A stretch of DNA of 64,000 bases, taken from Paramecium tetraurelia (lineage: Eukaryota; Ciliophora; Oligohymenophorea; Peniculida; Parameciidae). The notes beneath the pieces are model-generated. The model was given only the letters and a program-made list of their open reading frames with translations, did no database searches and had not been told where the DNA came from. Position numbers and translations under genes: made by a program. Every line of letters begins with the position of its first letter. Positions within the stretch are counted from its first letter, which is position 1. The stretch lies in the NCBI RefSeq assembly GCF_000165425.1, contig NW_001799510.1:95459-159458 (forward strand), read 5' to 3'. Positions 53,851 to 64,000 of the stretch are shown piece by piece.

Positions 53851-54536
53851 ATGAAAATTTTAGGATTAGCCCTCCTTTTAACAATTGCCCTTTCTTAAAG
53901 CAGATTATCGGTTGACGTGTATACAGAGTCATTATGTCCTGATTGCATGGAGTTTCTCCTCAATTCCTTGACTGAGGCTGTGGATACTCCAGATATTGAT
54001 CAAATGGTAAACATTAGAGTAATACCATATGGAAACGTAAAAAGAGTATTTAATAAAACTACTGGAAAATGGCAATTCACTTGTCAACACGGATCTGTCG
54101 AATGCTATGGAAATTATGTTTAATTGTGTGGCTAAAGCTTATTAGCATCCAAATACCCTACCGACAACGAAATCTTATAAGTTTAATGGGCCATCTGTAT
54201 TGATAGAAGAATATTCAAACCATACACAAACACTCGTTTTGACGAAGCGGCAAATCTCTGTGCAGCCGATTTTGGTATCTCAGGATCTGCTGTCAAAGAA
54301 TGTGCTAATGTATTAATTATTTAAACATACAGGGTGACTAAGGATACAAGTTACATCTAGCAGCAGCCGAAGAAACTGATGCTCTTTCACCAGCACATCA
54401 ATATGTGCCTTGGATTACAACAAACAAGAAACATAGCGTGACCGATGAAAATCTTATTTTAGAAGATTTAGTTTAATGGGCTTGCGATAACTACAAAGGA
54501 TAAAAAATTGATGCTTGTTCTACCAGAAGTGAATGA
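53851..54536 (+). CDS. GILT-family lysosomal thiol reductase, 220 aa
   Basis: Signal peptide MKILGLALLLTIALSQS leads to the thioredoxin-like GILT domain: active-site CPDC in ESLCPDCMEF, the family signature CQHGSVECYGN, and downstream cysteines and AHQYVPWIT. One 23-nt intron at 54310-54332 (GTATTAAT...ATACAG). Spliced length is 221 codons, typical for the mature single-domain family. Family knowledge: reduces disulfides of proteins in acidic lysosome-like compartments. In a ciliate, phagosomal digestion or secretion is likely. Confidence 0.93.
54310..54332 (+). other. 23-nt intron in the GILT gene
   Basis: GTATTAATTATTTAAACATACAG interrupts the GILT frame between KECAN and GDQGYKLHL. It ends in CAG rather than the commoner TAG, showing that only AG is obligatory. 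Confidence 0.85.
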
Positions 54537-54622
54537 TTATTATAAATAACAAATTAGTTTAATAGTCATTTTAATATGATTTCTGTTAGACCTTATTGAT
54601 CAATAATAAAAATATATCATTT

Positions 54623-55134
54623 TCAGTAACCTTTTAACTTATGATTCATCTCGAGTAACAATTCATAAATTTGTTGATTGTATTCTTTTTAAATAAAATG
54701 GGTATTTACAAGGATAAGTCTTAGAAATTATAGTTAACGTAAACTCTACGTGATAACAATGTTTTCCTCTTTCATAATCAATAATTTTAAGTTTATGAAT
54801 TTCAAAATACAATTGAATTAAATATTACCTTACTAAGAGATTTGTAAAATATGTAAGTATTCATTAGTTCATTAATCTTTTACCCTTCTTTTTAGATCAC
54901 TTAGGTTTCAACTTTCCAGCATTTTTATCTGGCTAATTCATTTCGTGCCTTCTCTTCATTTTCATTAATCAAAATTATTTCCATTGCTATATTTACTATT
55001 TCTTCTTAACTTAATTGTCTATAACCTATATAAACCCTTATGATTTATCATGTTGAAAGCTAAATTAAAATTCTTGATCTGAGAATTAGCTAAATATATT
55101 TTTGTCTAATTTGTATTTATTCATATTTTTTCAA
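54623..55134 (-). CDS. Hypothetical protein with several introns (model incomplete)
   Basis: From ATG 55134 (MNKYKLDKNIFSQFSDQ) a 26-nt intron (GTTTATAT...AATTAAG) joins EEIVNIAMEIILINENEEKA, followed by RNELARQKCWKVETQ. A 25-nt intron (GTAAATAC...AAAAAG) joins EFTLTIISKTYP to QYNQQIYELLLEMNHKLKGY. One further intron between these parts was not resolved. The protein looks globular, helix then strand then helix. Family not recognised. Convergent with the GILT gene. Confidence 0.5.
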
Positions 55135-55473
55135 TGGATACAGGCTCAACTGTATCATGAAATCTTATATTAAAGTGTTCTGCTTGCAATAATCCAAACT
55201 AGAAATGCTAAATTATTAAAGGTAATTTAATGGATCTCCACTATATGCTATTAACATTATTGTTCAATCACTTTTTGTATTCATTTATTACCAACCTCTG
55301 CTTATCTGTTTACGGTCTCATAAATTATTAAATGTTATGTACATTTTTAATATTCTTTTTTTATTGGAATGTTATAAATGTGAAACAATAGTTCAGTGTT
55401 CAAATTTCATTATTTCAAAATAATAAGTGTTTTAATTGGAAAATCAAATAATATGATATAATATAATTGTAAA
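55135..55473. other. Intergenic, no gene seen
   Basis: About 340 bp between the end of SPT6 and the start of the next minus-strand gene. No open frame or structural RNA recognised; presumably the promoter of the downstream gene and 3' end of SPT6. Confidence 0.6.
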
Positions 55474-58400
55474 TCACCAGCCAAATTAATGAGTATATTC
55501 TACTTTATTTTAAAATTAATTCTTTTTAGTAGACATTTTTTCTCTATCTCTGCTATGACTTCTTTCTCTTCTAAGATTATTTAATTTAGGGCAGTTCTTT
55601 TTGAAATGACCATTTTGACCACAATTATGACAACTCACTATCATAGAATAAATAATATACTTCTAGAGTCTCCTGCTCCACATCTTCCTTTGTCTCTCAT
55701 TTACCTACAGTCATTTGCATTATGACCTCGTTTATTACATCTGGAACATATCACATTGTCTATTAAATAGTAAGGAATATAATTACAGGATGATTCTTCA
55801 TACTTAACTTTTTCTTCTTTAGTTTATTCCTTCTTAACTTCCCACTATGTAGTCAATTCATTTGATTTATCATTAGTTTCAAGAATAGGAGGTTTATTTT
55901 TTTTGACATAATCATTATACTCTTGGGTTCTAAAGTTTTACTTAAACCACAATGTTAATTCCTGGAGATTATTCTACATTACAGAGTGAAAACTAAGACC
56001 TTCAGGTTTAACTTTGATGTATTCCTTTTCCACCTTATTCTTCTGCATCATGTACAAGAGAACAATATGTTAAGGAGCTTTTTCAGTAACACAAAAACCA
56101 TAGGGTATGATTTCTTCATCCTTTTCTTTGTCTTCTTTCAACTTCTATTCTACCTATTCCATCTTCATATTGTAGAATTTCTTATTGTTGATAGCAGCTT
56201 CCATGTGGAGATTGCAAGGAGTTATATAGTTTTCAAAGATTTCATTGAAAGATTCATAGGTTTTGCCATTCAAAACAAGCTGAGGCTTATAACTCTAAGC
56301 TGACTTTAATTCTTAAACATAGAGATGAACAATAACACCTTGATGAAATTTCCATGTGATATTTAAATGATCTTTGAGCTTTTGATTTGGTCTGATGATG
56401 TATTCACCAACAGGTTGACTTTCTAAATACTCCAGAGCCCCATTAAGAAGTACTTATTTGAATTTAGGATGGTTAATATTTCTGAGAATCAATTTCTACT
56501 ATTGTCTCTATCTATTAGGCATCTGATCTTAGGGGATGGTTGGCTAATCAAACTCTTTGAATTTACTTTAATCAAAGGTTTGCAAAACTTTATTACAATA
56601 GTCATCATAGTATATATTAGTATAAGGCCATGGATCATATTTAGGGGGTTTCAAATAATCTTAATCCCATCTTTGCCAGTCAGGCTTCAATGACAATTCG
56701 ATGAAAAGGATGTGGAAATTGTCAGTCTTATTATTGTTCTCTAGAGTTGAGATATTCAAACTCTCATTCTTATTATAGTTCTCTGTGGCTGGTATCCTCT
56801 TCACATAGGCTTTAACAATTTATCCGATCCCAAACTCTTACTCTAGCATATCCTCTTTGCGTAGAGTACCACATAACCCATTATTAGATAATTTTATCAG
56901 TAATCTATCACCATCCTTGTTCCTGTCTCTACTTTCTAGTTTTTTAGTAATCAAACCTTGAACAACACTGTTTTTCCGAAAAGTGTAAGGAGACTCTTGA
57001 GTGATTGCATAGAATATTTCAGAATTACTCATATCCTTATTTGAAGTATCAAATTTATAAAGGAAGGGATTTGCTAATTCCTCTTTCATGAATTGAGCTA
57101 CTAAGGTGAACTTTTCACTTCCATCTCTGAGTTCTCTTTGTTTTGCCCAATCTTCCAGTTGGAGATCTTCCATCTTATGAGGTTGACTCATCAATTGTCT
57201 CACAACTGTATTTTATTTATCATCTCTACCTCCAACTTCTAATGCACATCTGGCTATATGTACTGCATCAGAATACATTTTAATTTGCATTCTGGTTATG
57301 TCTAATGGTTAAATACCTCTCTGGATTTTGATAAATCCTTGCACATTTTTGAATACGACTTTCTTCAAAATCTGTGTCTTAAGGATGTCTTACCTTTCAA
57401 TTTGGATGTACTCCTTTTGATCCTACTCCAATTTGGAATAGATGAGTCTTTCATCTTCATAATTATTATTAAAGAGACTCTTACTCAATAACCCTTTGAC
57501 CATTGTTATTAGATGTTTAGCTTGCCTTCTTCCTAAGCCATTGACGAATTGCATTTGATCTGCCAAGTGTTTATGCAGAGTACAATCAACCAAATCAACT
57601 CCAACCTAATTGACTATTTCAGTAGCAGTTTGTTTTAATGCATCAAGCAACACCTACTGACTGACCATAGATTGTAGAGGATGTAAATTGAGATGCAAAC
57701 ACCCATTCTTATCAATGGCATCACTCCATAGATTTAAGACTTCTGCCATTGGATTAAGTTTGTATCTAGCCAAAGAAATAGCCTCTTTCAGAATTTGAGG
57801 GGTGTCAGGAGATTATAAATTACTCTTTTCACTCATACTGTAGATCCTTGAGATTTATGAATCTGCCAAAGTGATCTAAACAGAGGATGTCTACTTATAT
57901 TTCTTACGTAAATCAGCTCTTAATTTCAAGCAATCTGAGTGATTGGCTGAGATGACAACAAGATCTGGTTTATACTTCTCAAAGAAACTATCTAGGAGTA
58001 CTTATTCCTTTCTGATTTATTCCAACATTTCAGTTCTCCGTTCATCTTAGGTTAGATAATTGAAGATTTGGAGACTCTGCTATTCACCCTTATAATCAAT
58101 AATTGCCATTCCAATGCATTTCTTTTGGATAGAGCAATCTTGAGAGTAAGTTTTGAGCAGTTTGCCATCTGACTATTCTTATCCAATCACCAAAGACATG
58201 ATTTTGACATCTGGATTGGTAATCAACTATTACCTTAATTGGTTGTTGGCAAGTTCACTAATATGAGGTTATTTATTAATGAGGGATTTAAATTTTTATT
58301 AGCACATCCTCACTATATGTTTGGTTGAGAGAGTTTACAATTTTTATTTAATTTATTTTTCTAAAATGGGATACCATAATTCTTGTAAGATGCCTCTGAG

Positions 58401-60055
58401 AATGAGATCTCTAAATCTCATGATACTTTCTTGTTCCTTCTATTGATCATCAATTTTGACAAATTTATCATACAATAACACCATAATATCATCTCTTGGA
58501 ATTTTTTCTTTTTTGTGATCTTTATCTTTAGAAACCGTAAAACTAATGTTGATGTATCCTAATTGTTCTGCTCTGAGACACTGCATCCAGGTTTGATCTT
58601 CCATATATTTGTATTGTCTATGTCTGATTCTCTTGACTGGATAGAAGTAACTCACTGCTGTGATTTCTTTATTACCCAGTTAAGTGGGCTCAGTTGATAT
58701 CAATAGATGATCCCTGTATATCTAACTCATAAAACTCCTGATGAAGGGATGGTGATAGAGTTCATTCATCAAATACTTTTATAATAACTTGACATATTCA
58801 GCACTGGAATCTTGTGATTTAAACTCTGTTGTATTTGCCTAATGACTCCATAATTCCTCCAGATCTTAAATGAACTTTCTATTCACTTAGACACTCTTCC
58901 CTTGCAACTTACTGAAAAGTTCATCTGAAGTATAACAAAACTTCAATGCTGCCTCATCCACTCTCTATTTAAAGAATTCCTACATGGCTTTCTCCTTTGT
59001 GTGAGGCTTCTTCTTTGCATTCAAACTCAGATTCTACAACTCCTTTACAATATTATCAGTGTTGAAACTAGCCTACTCCTATTCAAGAGTCTAGTCTTAA
59101 TTCATTCTCTCACCTAGTAATTGCTTCTCTTAATTCACTCTTTCTAATTCCTATTCCAAATACACAATCCTCCTGCAATTGTTTTTCAATATTATATAAT
59201 CAATGCAATCCTTCAGGTTCTACAGATCCTCCACTTCTTTGGCCTTCTGCAGATACATATTGGCTGTGTCCTTCTAGATTTGATATTTTCCAGGCAAGGA
59301 ATCAATCAACTTTGATATCCTAGACTTGAAATTGTAAAAGTGTTCCCACTCATAATCTAGTTCTCTTATTTTCCAATAATGTTCCAATTGTAAAGCAGAA
59401 GTTATGAGATAGCGTTTGTAAGTATAGATATACATTATATCCAAGTTCTCTTTCCTATAGAACTCCAAAATTAGTTTGATCCCAACCAAAACATCAGATA
59501 AATTTTTAATATCGAACTAGGAACACATCTTCTCTCCAATCCATTTCAATTGCTCTACTGATGCTCCCTCCCTTGCACTTTGCATAATCTACCCATTAGT
59601 CATCATCATGTAGGTGTTTTGGATAGATTCAGGCACATCCTATTTAATTATGTCCTCATCATTCTGGTTCAGGAAGGCCACTTCTCTTTGACTTGGATCG
59701 AACAATTTATTAATTAACTCAATTTGTTCATTCTCGTCAATTGGTTCTTCTGATTATGGTTCTTAAAACAAATCCTCATGGACATCCTCCATTTCTGGTT
59801 CATTATCAATCTTTGCTATTTTTTTGAGTCTTCCCTATCTTTACATTCTCCTATTCTCCTCAATCAAGATCAAGTCGTCATCTGACAACTCATCATTGTA
59901 TGACTCATCATTGCTTAAATTATCAAACTAGAATTTTACTTCTTTTATGCTTCTTTTCCAGAACCCTCATCAGAGTCCACAACAAAACCAGTCTTCTTAT
60001 AATCTTTTGCTCCTTCCTCCATTGATGACTCTACCTTCTATTTGGCTTTTCCCAT
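55474..60055 (-). CDS. SPT6: Transcription elongation factor SPT6 with C-terminal CCHC zinc knuckles, about 1,510 aa
   Basis: Histone chaperone and RNA polymerase II elongation factor. The acidic N-terminus (DELSDDDLILIEENRRM) resembles SPT6. A helical core with a YqgF/RNase-H-like region (LLDSFFEKYKPDLVVISANH) and a helix-hairpin-helix (QMQFVNGLGRRQAKHLI) leads to an S1-like segment (FGIGQIVKAYVKRI) and an SH2 domain with the phosphate-binding Arg in GEYIIRPNQK and HLNITWKF. Two CCHC knuckles follow, CSRCNKRGHNANDC and CHNCGQNGHFKKNC, then a short RS-like tail; I know of no such motif in yeast or human SPT6. Only two introns are needed (26 nt near the start, 23 nt between the knuckles), giving exactly 1,511 codons. 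Confidence 0.9.
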
Positions 60056-60138
60056 GTTTTATTAAATTTAATGGTTTTAGGAATTGCAGCTTCATTTTAT
60101 ATTACTAAACTTTTATAGTCATATTAATAAATTTTATT

Positions 60139-61277
60139 ATGCAAAACGAAAGGTTGTAACAGCTTCTGAGATCCAAGGGCAGTTCCTACATCCCCCAAAA
60201 TACTTAGGCAGTCTCTCCACTCAACAAACAAAGCCAAAATTCGATTAATCAATCCAACAAATATATAACTAACTACGCAGTCTAAAAGATATAAAATTAA
60301 TCAACTCACATTGCAATGTATCTAATAGTTACACTCTAGAACATCTTCTAGTGATAGGAGAACCACTCCCACTCCAAGCAGATCATCTATGAATGTCATG
60401 CCTCAACATTCCTCCTCAGTCTCCCCTATTCGCCTGGTGTAATTGTCAACTGAAAGAGTCCAAAAACCCTAAGAAATACACGAAGTGCATCACTTTGAAA
60501 GACCCATTTAAGTAGTCAATGCTGAAGATATGGAATACAAATACAAATTCAAAATCCAACAATTGGAATATATGGTCTATTAATTGCAGGTCGAGAATCA
60601 AAGAATCAAAATTAATGGCTACATCGAGTAACCTGCACCTGTTGAAAGCCCTTCTAAAGTTAATGAATTAGAAAAAATCAACAAAAACCTCAGAATTCTA
60701 GAGGATAAATAAAGAACAGACATAAAATAACTCAAAGAGGAATTACAACAATGGAAAGACAGATACGGTGAGCTTCAGAAACAATAATCAAATCAAATTG
60801 GATTCAATGAAGAATTGCGATAATTGAAAAAGTCAATTTTGTAATTTGAGGATGAGAATAAGGATTTGCAAATGCATCTTAGAGACAAGGATCAGGAAAT
60901 CTTGAAATTAAGGTCCATCTTAAATGAAAAGGATGACATAATTGATCAACTCAATGATCAAATCTAAGAGCTTTAGGTCTTTCAGGAGAATTATAGTCGA
61001 GTTGAAACCACGCTGGTATCTCTGTAAGGTGAGGTTGACGTTTGGAGGAAGAAGTTCAAAGAAAAGAATGAGGAAGCTTCGGAGTTGAGTGAAAAACTCA
61101 TCATGGCTGAAACATCCTTAGAGGCCATGAAGAAGAGACAAACCACTTAAGTCAAAGAAGTTAATATTAGCAAATCTAATAATCACAATATTGGGATTAC
61201 TATGACCCAATCCATCGACATGCCAGGCAGTTTCGACTAATCGAGGTACTCACAATTCTAACAAATAATAAAGTTGA
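60139..61277 (+). CDS. Coiled-coil protein with S/T/P-rich N-terminus, 353 aa
   Basis: The first ~95 residues are rich in S, T, P and R (SRTSSSDRRTTPTPSRSS), a likely phosphorylated disordered region. The next ~230 residues are coiled coil (EYKYKFKIQQLEYMVYQL; QILKLRSILNEKDDIIDQL-type heptads). Introns of 49 nt (GTCTAAAA...CTAATAG) and 28 nt (GTACTCAC...ATAAAG, creating the TGA at 61275) give 354 codons. Divergent from SPT6, 83 bp between start codons. Likely cytoskeletal. Confidence 0.72.
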
Positions 61278-61358
61278 TCTTAATTATCCTTTTTTGTTTG
61301 ATTTTTATTAATTCTTATGTAAATTATATATTTATGTATATAAATATATTAATATTTT

Positions 61359-64000
61359 ATGATTCCCAATAATAATACTAAGTAATCTTTTTAAGATTTG
61401 ACTAAGAAGATCATATTGACTACCAACATTCTTGTTAATAAGATCGAGATTAAGGCTCATGAATATTAGACCTTTTGGGAATTACTGAATGAAGGCTAGG
61501 ATAATGCTTCCATTTACGTTCTTGAATTATTAAAAATTATCGATCAAACAGAATACAAAAGAAAAAAGGAACCATATAGTCTAGAAAGTCTATTAGCTAC
61601 TTTGTTAACAATTAGTATGTTTAAAAATGTGGAGAATGTTAAAAAGTAAAGAGATTATAAAGAAGTCAAGTAGAACTGGGATCATCATATTGTCAATGCC
61701 CATAAGAAACAATAGTTGATGAACCCCTACTCCATTTCAATAGTTTGTAATTTGCACTTTATTTTCGAATCTCAGCAATTAGAAGATAACAACTTCACAG
61801 GATTCTTGATTGGTGCTATAGCCTTTATGCCAGATTTGTTTAAGGTCGCAAAGCCTGAAAATATCGAACTCATGTATGATTCCTTAAAGCAACACTACCA
61901 ATTGGTTGAGCAGTACGGCAAGACTGTGAGAGTGAAAAATGACTCGTTCTATAATTTGTTATTGGATGAGAGATTCGACTTACAAGAAACTGGAGAGTTC
62001 ATGTTTTGCTATGAATACTTAATCAAATAGATAAGGACCAAATACAAGAACTCATAGAGCAGAGTATTTTATGATTCTCTCTTAAAATACTTCAAGATGA
62101 TTCCATTTATAGCATAGGACTTCCCAGAACAAGCAGAAAAGTCAGCATTGTCCTTGCTACACATGACGAAATAATTGATTACCTTTTATGGGTGTGAAAT
62201 CGTTGATCTCTTGAAATCTCTCCTTAATCAAATCGAGATCTTCAGGAGATGGCCTTTCCCTGTGGGAGTGATGGCAAATGAACTAGTTTAGATATTGTAT
62301 CAAGAATAGAAATCAAGGGGAAACGCATTTAGAATGAAAATTAGAGAAGAAATTCCACAAATCGATTTTTTTGACGATGATCAATCCCAAGATGTCTTAT
62401 TTTAAAGTGTTTAAGAACAACAGATCCCAATATCTGGAATGGGATAGTAGAAATAAGAGTAATAGATTCTATCAGTCTATGTGTTTTATGAGAATAGATA
62501 AAACAATGCAAACAATGTACTGTAATATGCACAATTCGTCCTGAGAAATAAGAATCCCAATTATGCCCAATTATACACTCCCAATAGTTTGCGATGCTAT
62601 ATTTGTGCTTAAATTTTGCAATTGCAGCAAAAGAAAAATGTAATGTTTTTATTGATTAATTCAGCAAGGAAAGAGTCCACAATTGTCAGCATTCAAAGAG
62701 GTGGATATATTTAATCTGTATTGTAAATTATTGACCATTGTTGAGAAATGTGACAACTTGGATTCAATAGCAGACATAGAATTAATTTATGAGAACGCTT
62801 TTGATGAGATAACCAAAGAATTAATGAAACATACTCAAGAACCAAATAATGTTTAAAAAGAAGTATAAGCAGTGATGAGTAATCAAGTAATCATCAATCT
62901 CACATTATGTAGCTATCCATACCTGATTTTCCTTTGTTTTACTTTCATAACGTCATCCAAAAAAGTTTCACATTTACTGCACCCAAACAATCCTTTCTCA
63001 AATTTGAATAGGGACAATTCATGATTCCCAATCAATTAATCAAAGATTTTGTTCAAAGAGCCTATGATAATTATATGCCTCTACATACAGAACCCTTGAG
63101 ATTGTTGGTTGTAGGATCAGATGCTGAAATATTTGAAGTCTGTATGCTACTTGGTGAAATCTATCAAAAGAACCCCTTATTGCTCAGGACTCTGGATATT
63201 AGAGTCTTTATTGTCCCAACTAAGGATTGCGCTCTGGCTTAGTTCCTTGCTGTAAAGGATCCTTGGTATTAGAGATACCTGTATTTACCCTTTATGGAGG
63301 ATATTCTGATCCCAAAGTTAGAGTCTATCAAGGAGGATAACAACAAATACGTTTAGGAAGTCAATAAAGTGCAAGGGTAATTGCCATTAGAGTAGAAAGC
63401 GTGGTGTTTGAATACATATTTGAGAGAGGGGAATAGAGCATACAATGTGAGGGTTTATAAGTTAACTATTTATCAAAAGAAGTTGAGTTATGGAGGAATA
63501 GCAATGGCAGAGCAGAAGTCAGGATTAAATCCAAAAAGCAAATCTGATGAGGTCTTGAAGAGCACCTTATACTTTTGTTCGTATGTGATGTTTGGAGCAA
63601 TAGCTGAATTTGAATTGCAGAAGGAGAGATCGAAGGATGAGAAGTTATAGAAGTTATCGTTTTATGACTTTAAAGAAAAAAACCTATGCAAATTCCAATA
63701 CTTAAATATCTAAATGATCACGGAGTAAACTGATATGCTGGGCAACATTATCAACAGTCCAAACAAGGAGGAGAAGGTCGAAAAGATCTAGGTGCAGTTG
63801 CACAATTGCAAAATTAATAATGTTTACACAGACTTTTTTGAAGGGAATATGCCGATGCCCCATACCGATTGGTTGGAGTTGTCTTATATAACCTATGAGA
63901 ATTCAAAGTTGTTTGATAGTGGGTTGAGACAAAAGAACATTTTTAAGAAGCATTCTTAAGGTATTCTATTATGTATATGATTTAGAATCCATTTAAAATG
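61359..64000 (+). CDS. Large protein, weak resemblance to PACS C-terminal domain (3' end outside window)
   Basis: More than 830 residues before the window ends. Introns of 25 nt (GTAATGTT...AATTCAG), 26 nt (GTAATCAT...TATGTAG) and probably 25 nt (GTATTCTA...GATTTAG) near 63961 keep the frame. The N-terminal half is helical without recognisable motifs. From about 63000 a globular segment reads LRLLVVGSDAEIFEVCML, IRVFIVPTKDCALAQFLA and KDPWYQRYLYLPF. This recalls the furin-sorting protein PACS (VGG..., FLIIPLGSHPVAKYLGS), a tentative pattern match only. A non-PACS origin is equally possible. Confidence 0.72.

Noticed and set aside
55986..56693. Plus-strand frames of 105 and 74 codons.
   Set aside because: They are shadows of SPT6, whose SH2 and S1 regions are on the opposite strand with conserved motifs.

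Overview
This window is ciliate macronuclear DNA, very probably from the genus Paramecium. It is extremely A+T rich. Long reading frames appear only when TAA and TAG are read as glutamine and TGA is the sole stop. Almost every gene is cut by tiny spliceosomal introns of about 19-46 nt (typically 22-29 nt, GTA...TAG). Intergenic spacers are usually 50-350 bp. I saw no IES-like insertions, transposons, rRNA, convincing tRNA, CRISPR or prokaryotic signals. Standard-code translation breaks nearly all the genes, so coordinates here come from code-6 translation with introns joined by frame. For most multi-exon genes the spliced length comes out as a whole number of codons, which supports the models.

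Layout. 0-9.7 kb: a partial C2/coiled-coil membrane protein (-), a coiled-coil protein, a type I membrane protein, two tandem hybrid histidine kinases with receiver domains, and a 71-aa protein. 10-20.3 kb: a coiled-coil protein, an SR splicing factor (-), an EF-hand protein, a decayed CTP synthase (-), a leucine-rich-repeat protein and a coiled-coil protein. 20.5-30 kb: a 3,119-aa IP3-receptor/ryanodine-receptor-type calcium-release channel. 30-38 kb: a CK1 kinase, a receptor-like protein resembling a histidine kinase that has lost its active-site motifs, then on the minus strand an EF-hand protein, an AGC kinase and a helical-repeat protein. 38-47.7 kb: coiled-coil proteins, an alveolin, a TTLL9-like tubulin polyglutamylase, an FCP1/SCP-type phosphatase and a PG-rich-repeat axonemal protein. 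47.8-54.6 kb: four coiled-coil or hypothetical genes, ribosomal protein eS8, a doubtful decayed gene, another coiled-coil gene and a GILT-type thiol reductase. 54.6-64 kb: a hypothetical gene, SPT6 with an unusual zinc-knuckle C-terminus, a coiled-coil gene and a large partial gene.

There is no operon logic. Recurring themes are calcium signalling (release channel, EF-hand proteins, C2 domain), phosphorelay and kinase signalling, and cilium/cortex structure (TTLL9, PG-rich repeats, alveolin, many coiled coils). The most notable observations are the CTP synthase relic, the SPT6 zinc knuckles, the degenerate histidine kinase, and a convergent gene pair whose stop codons are one base apart.
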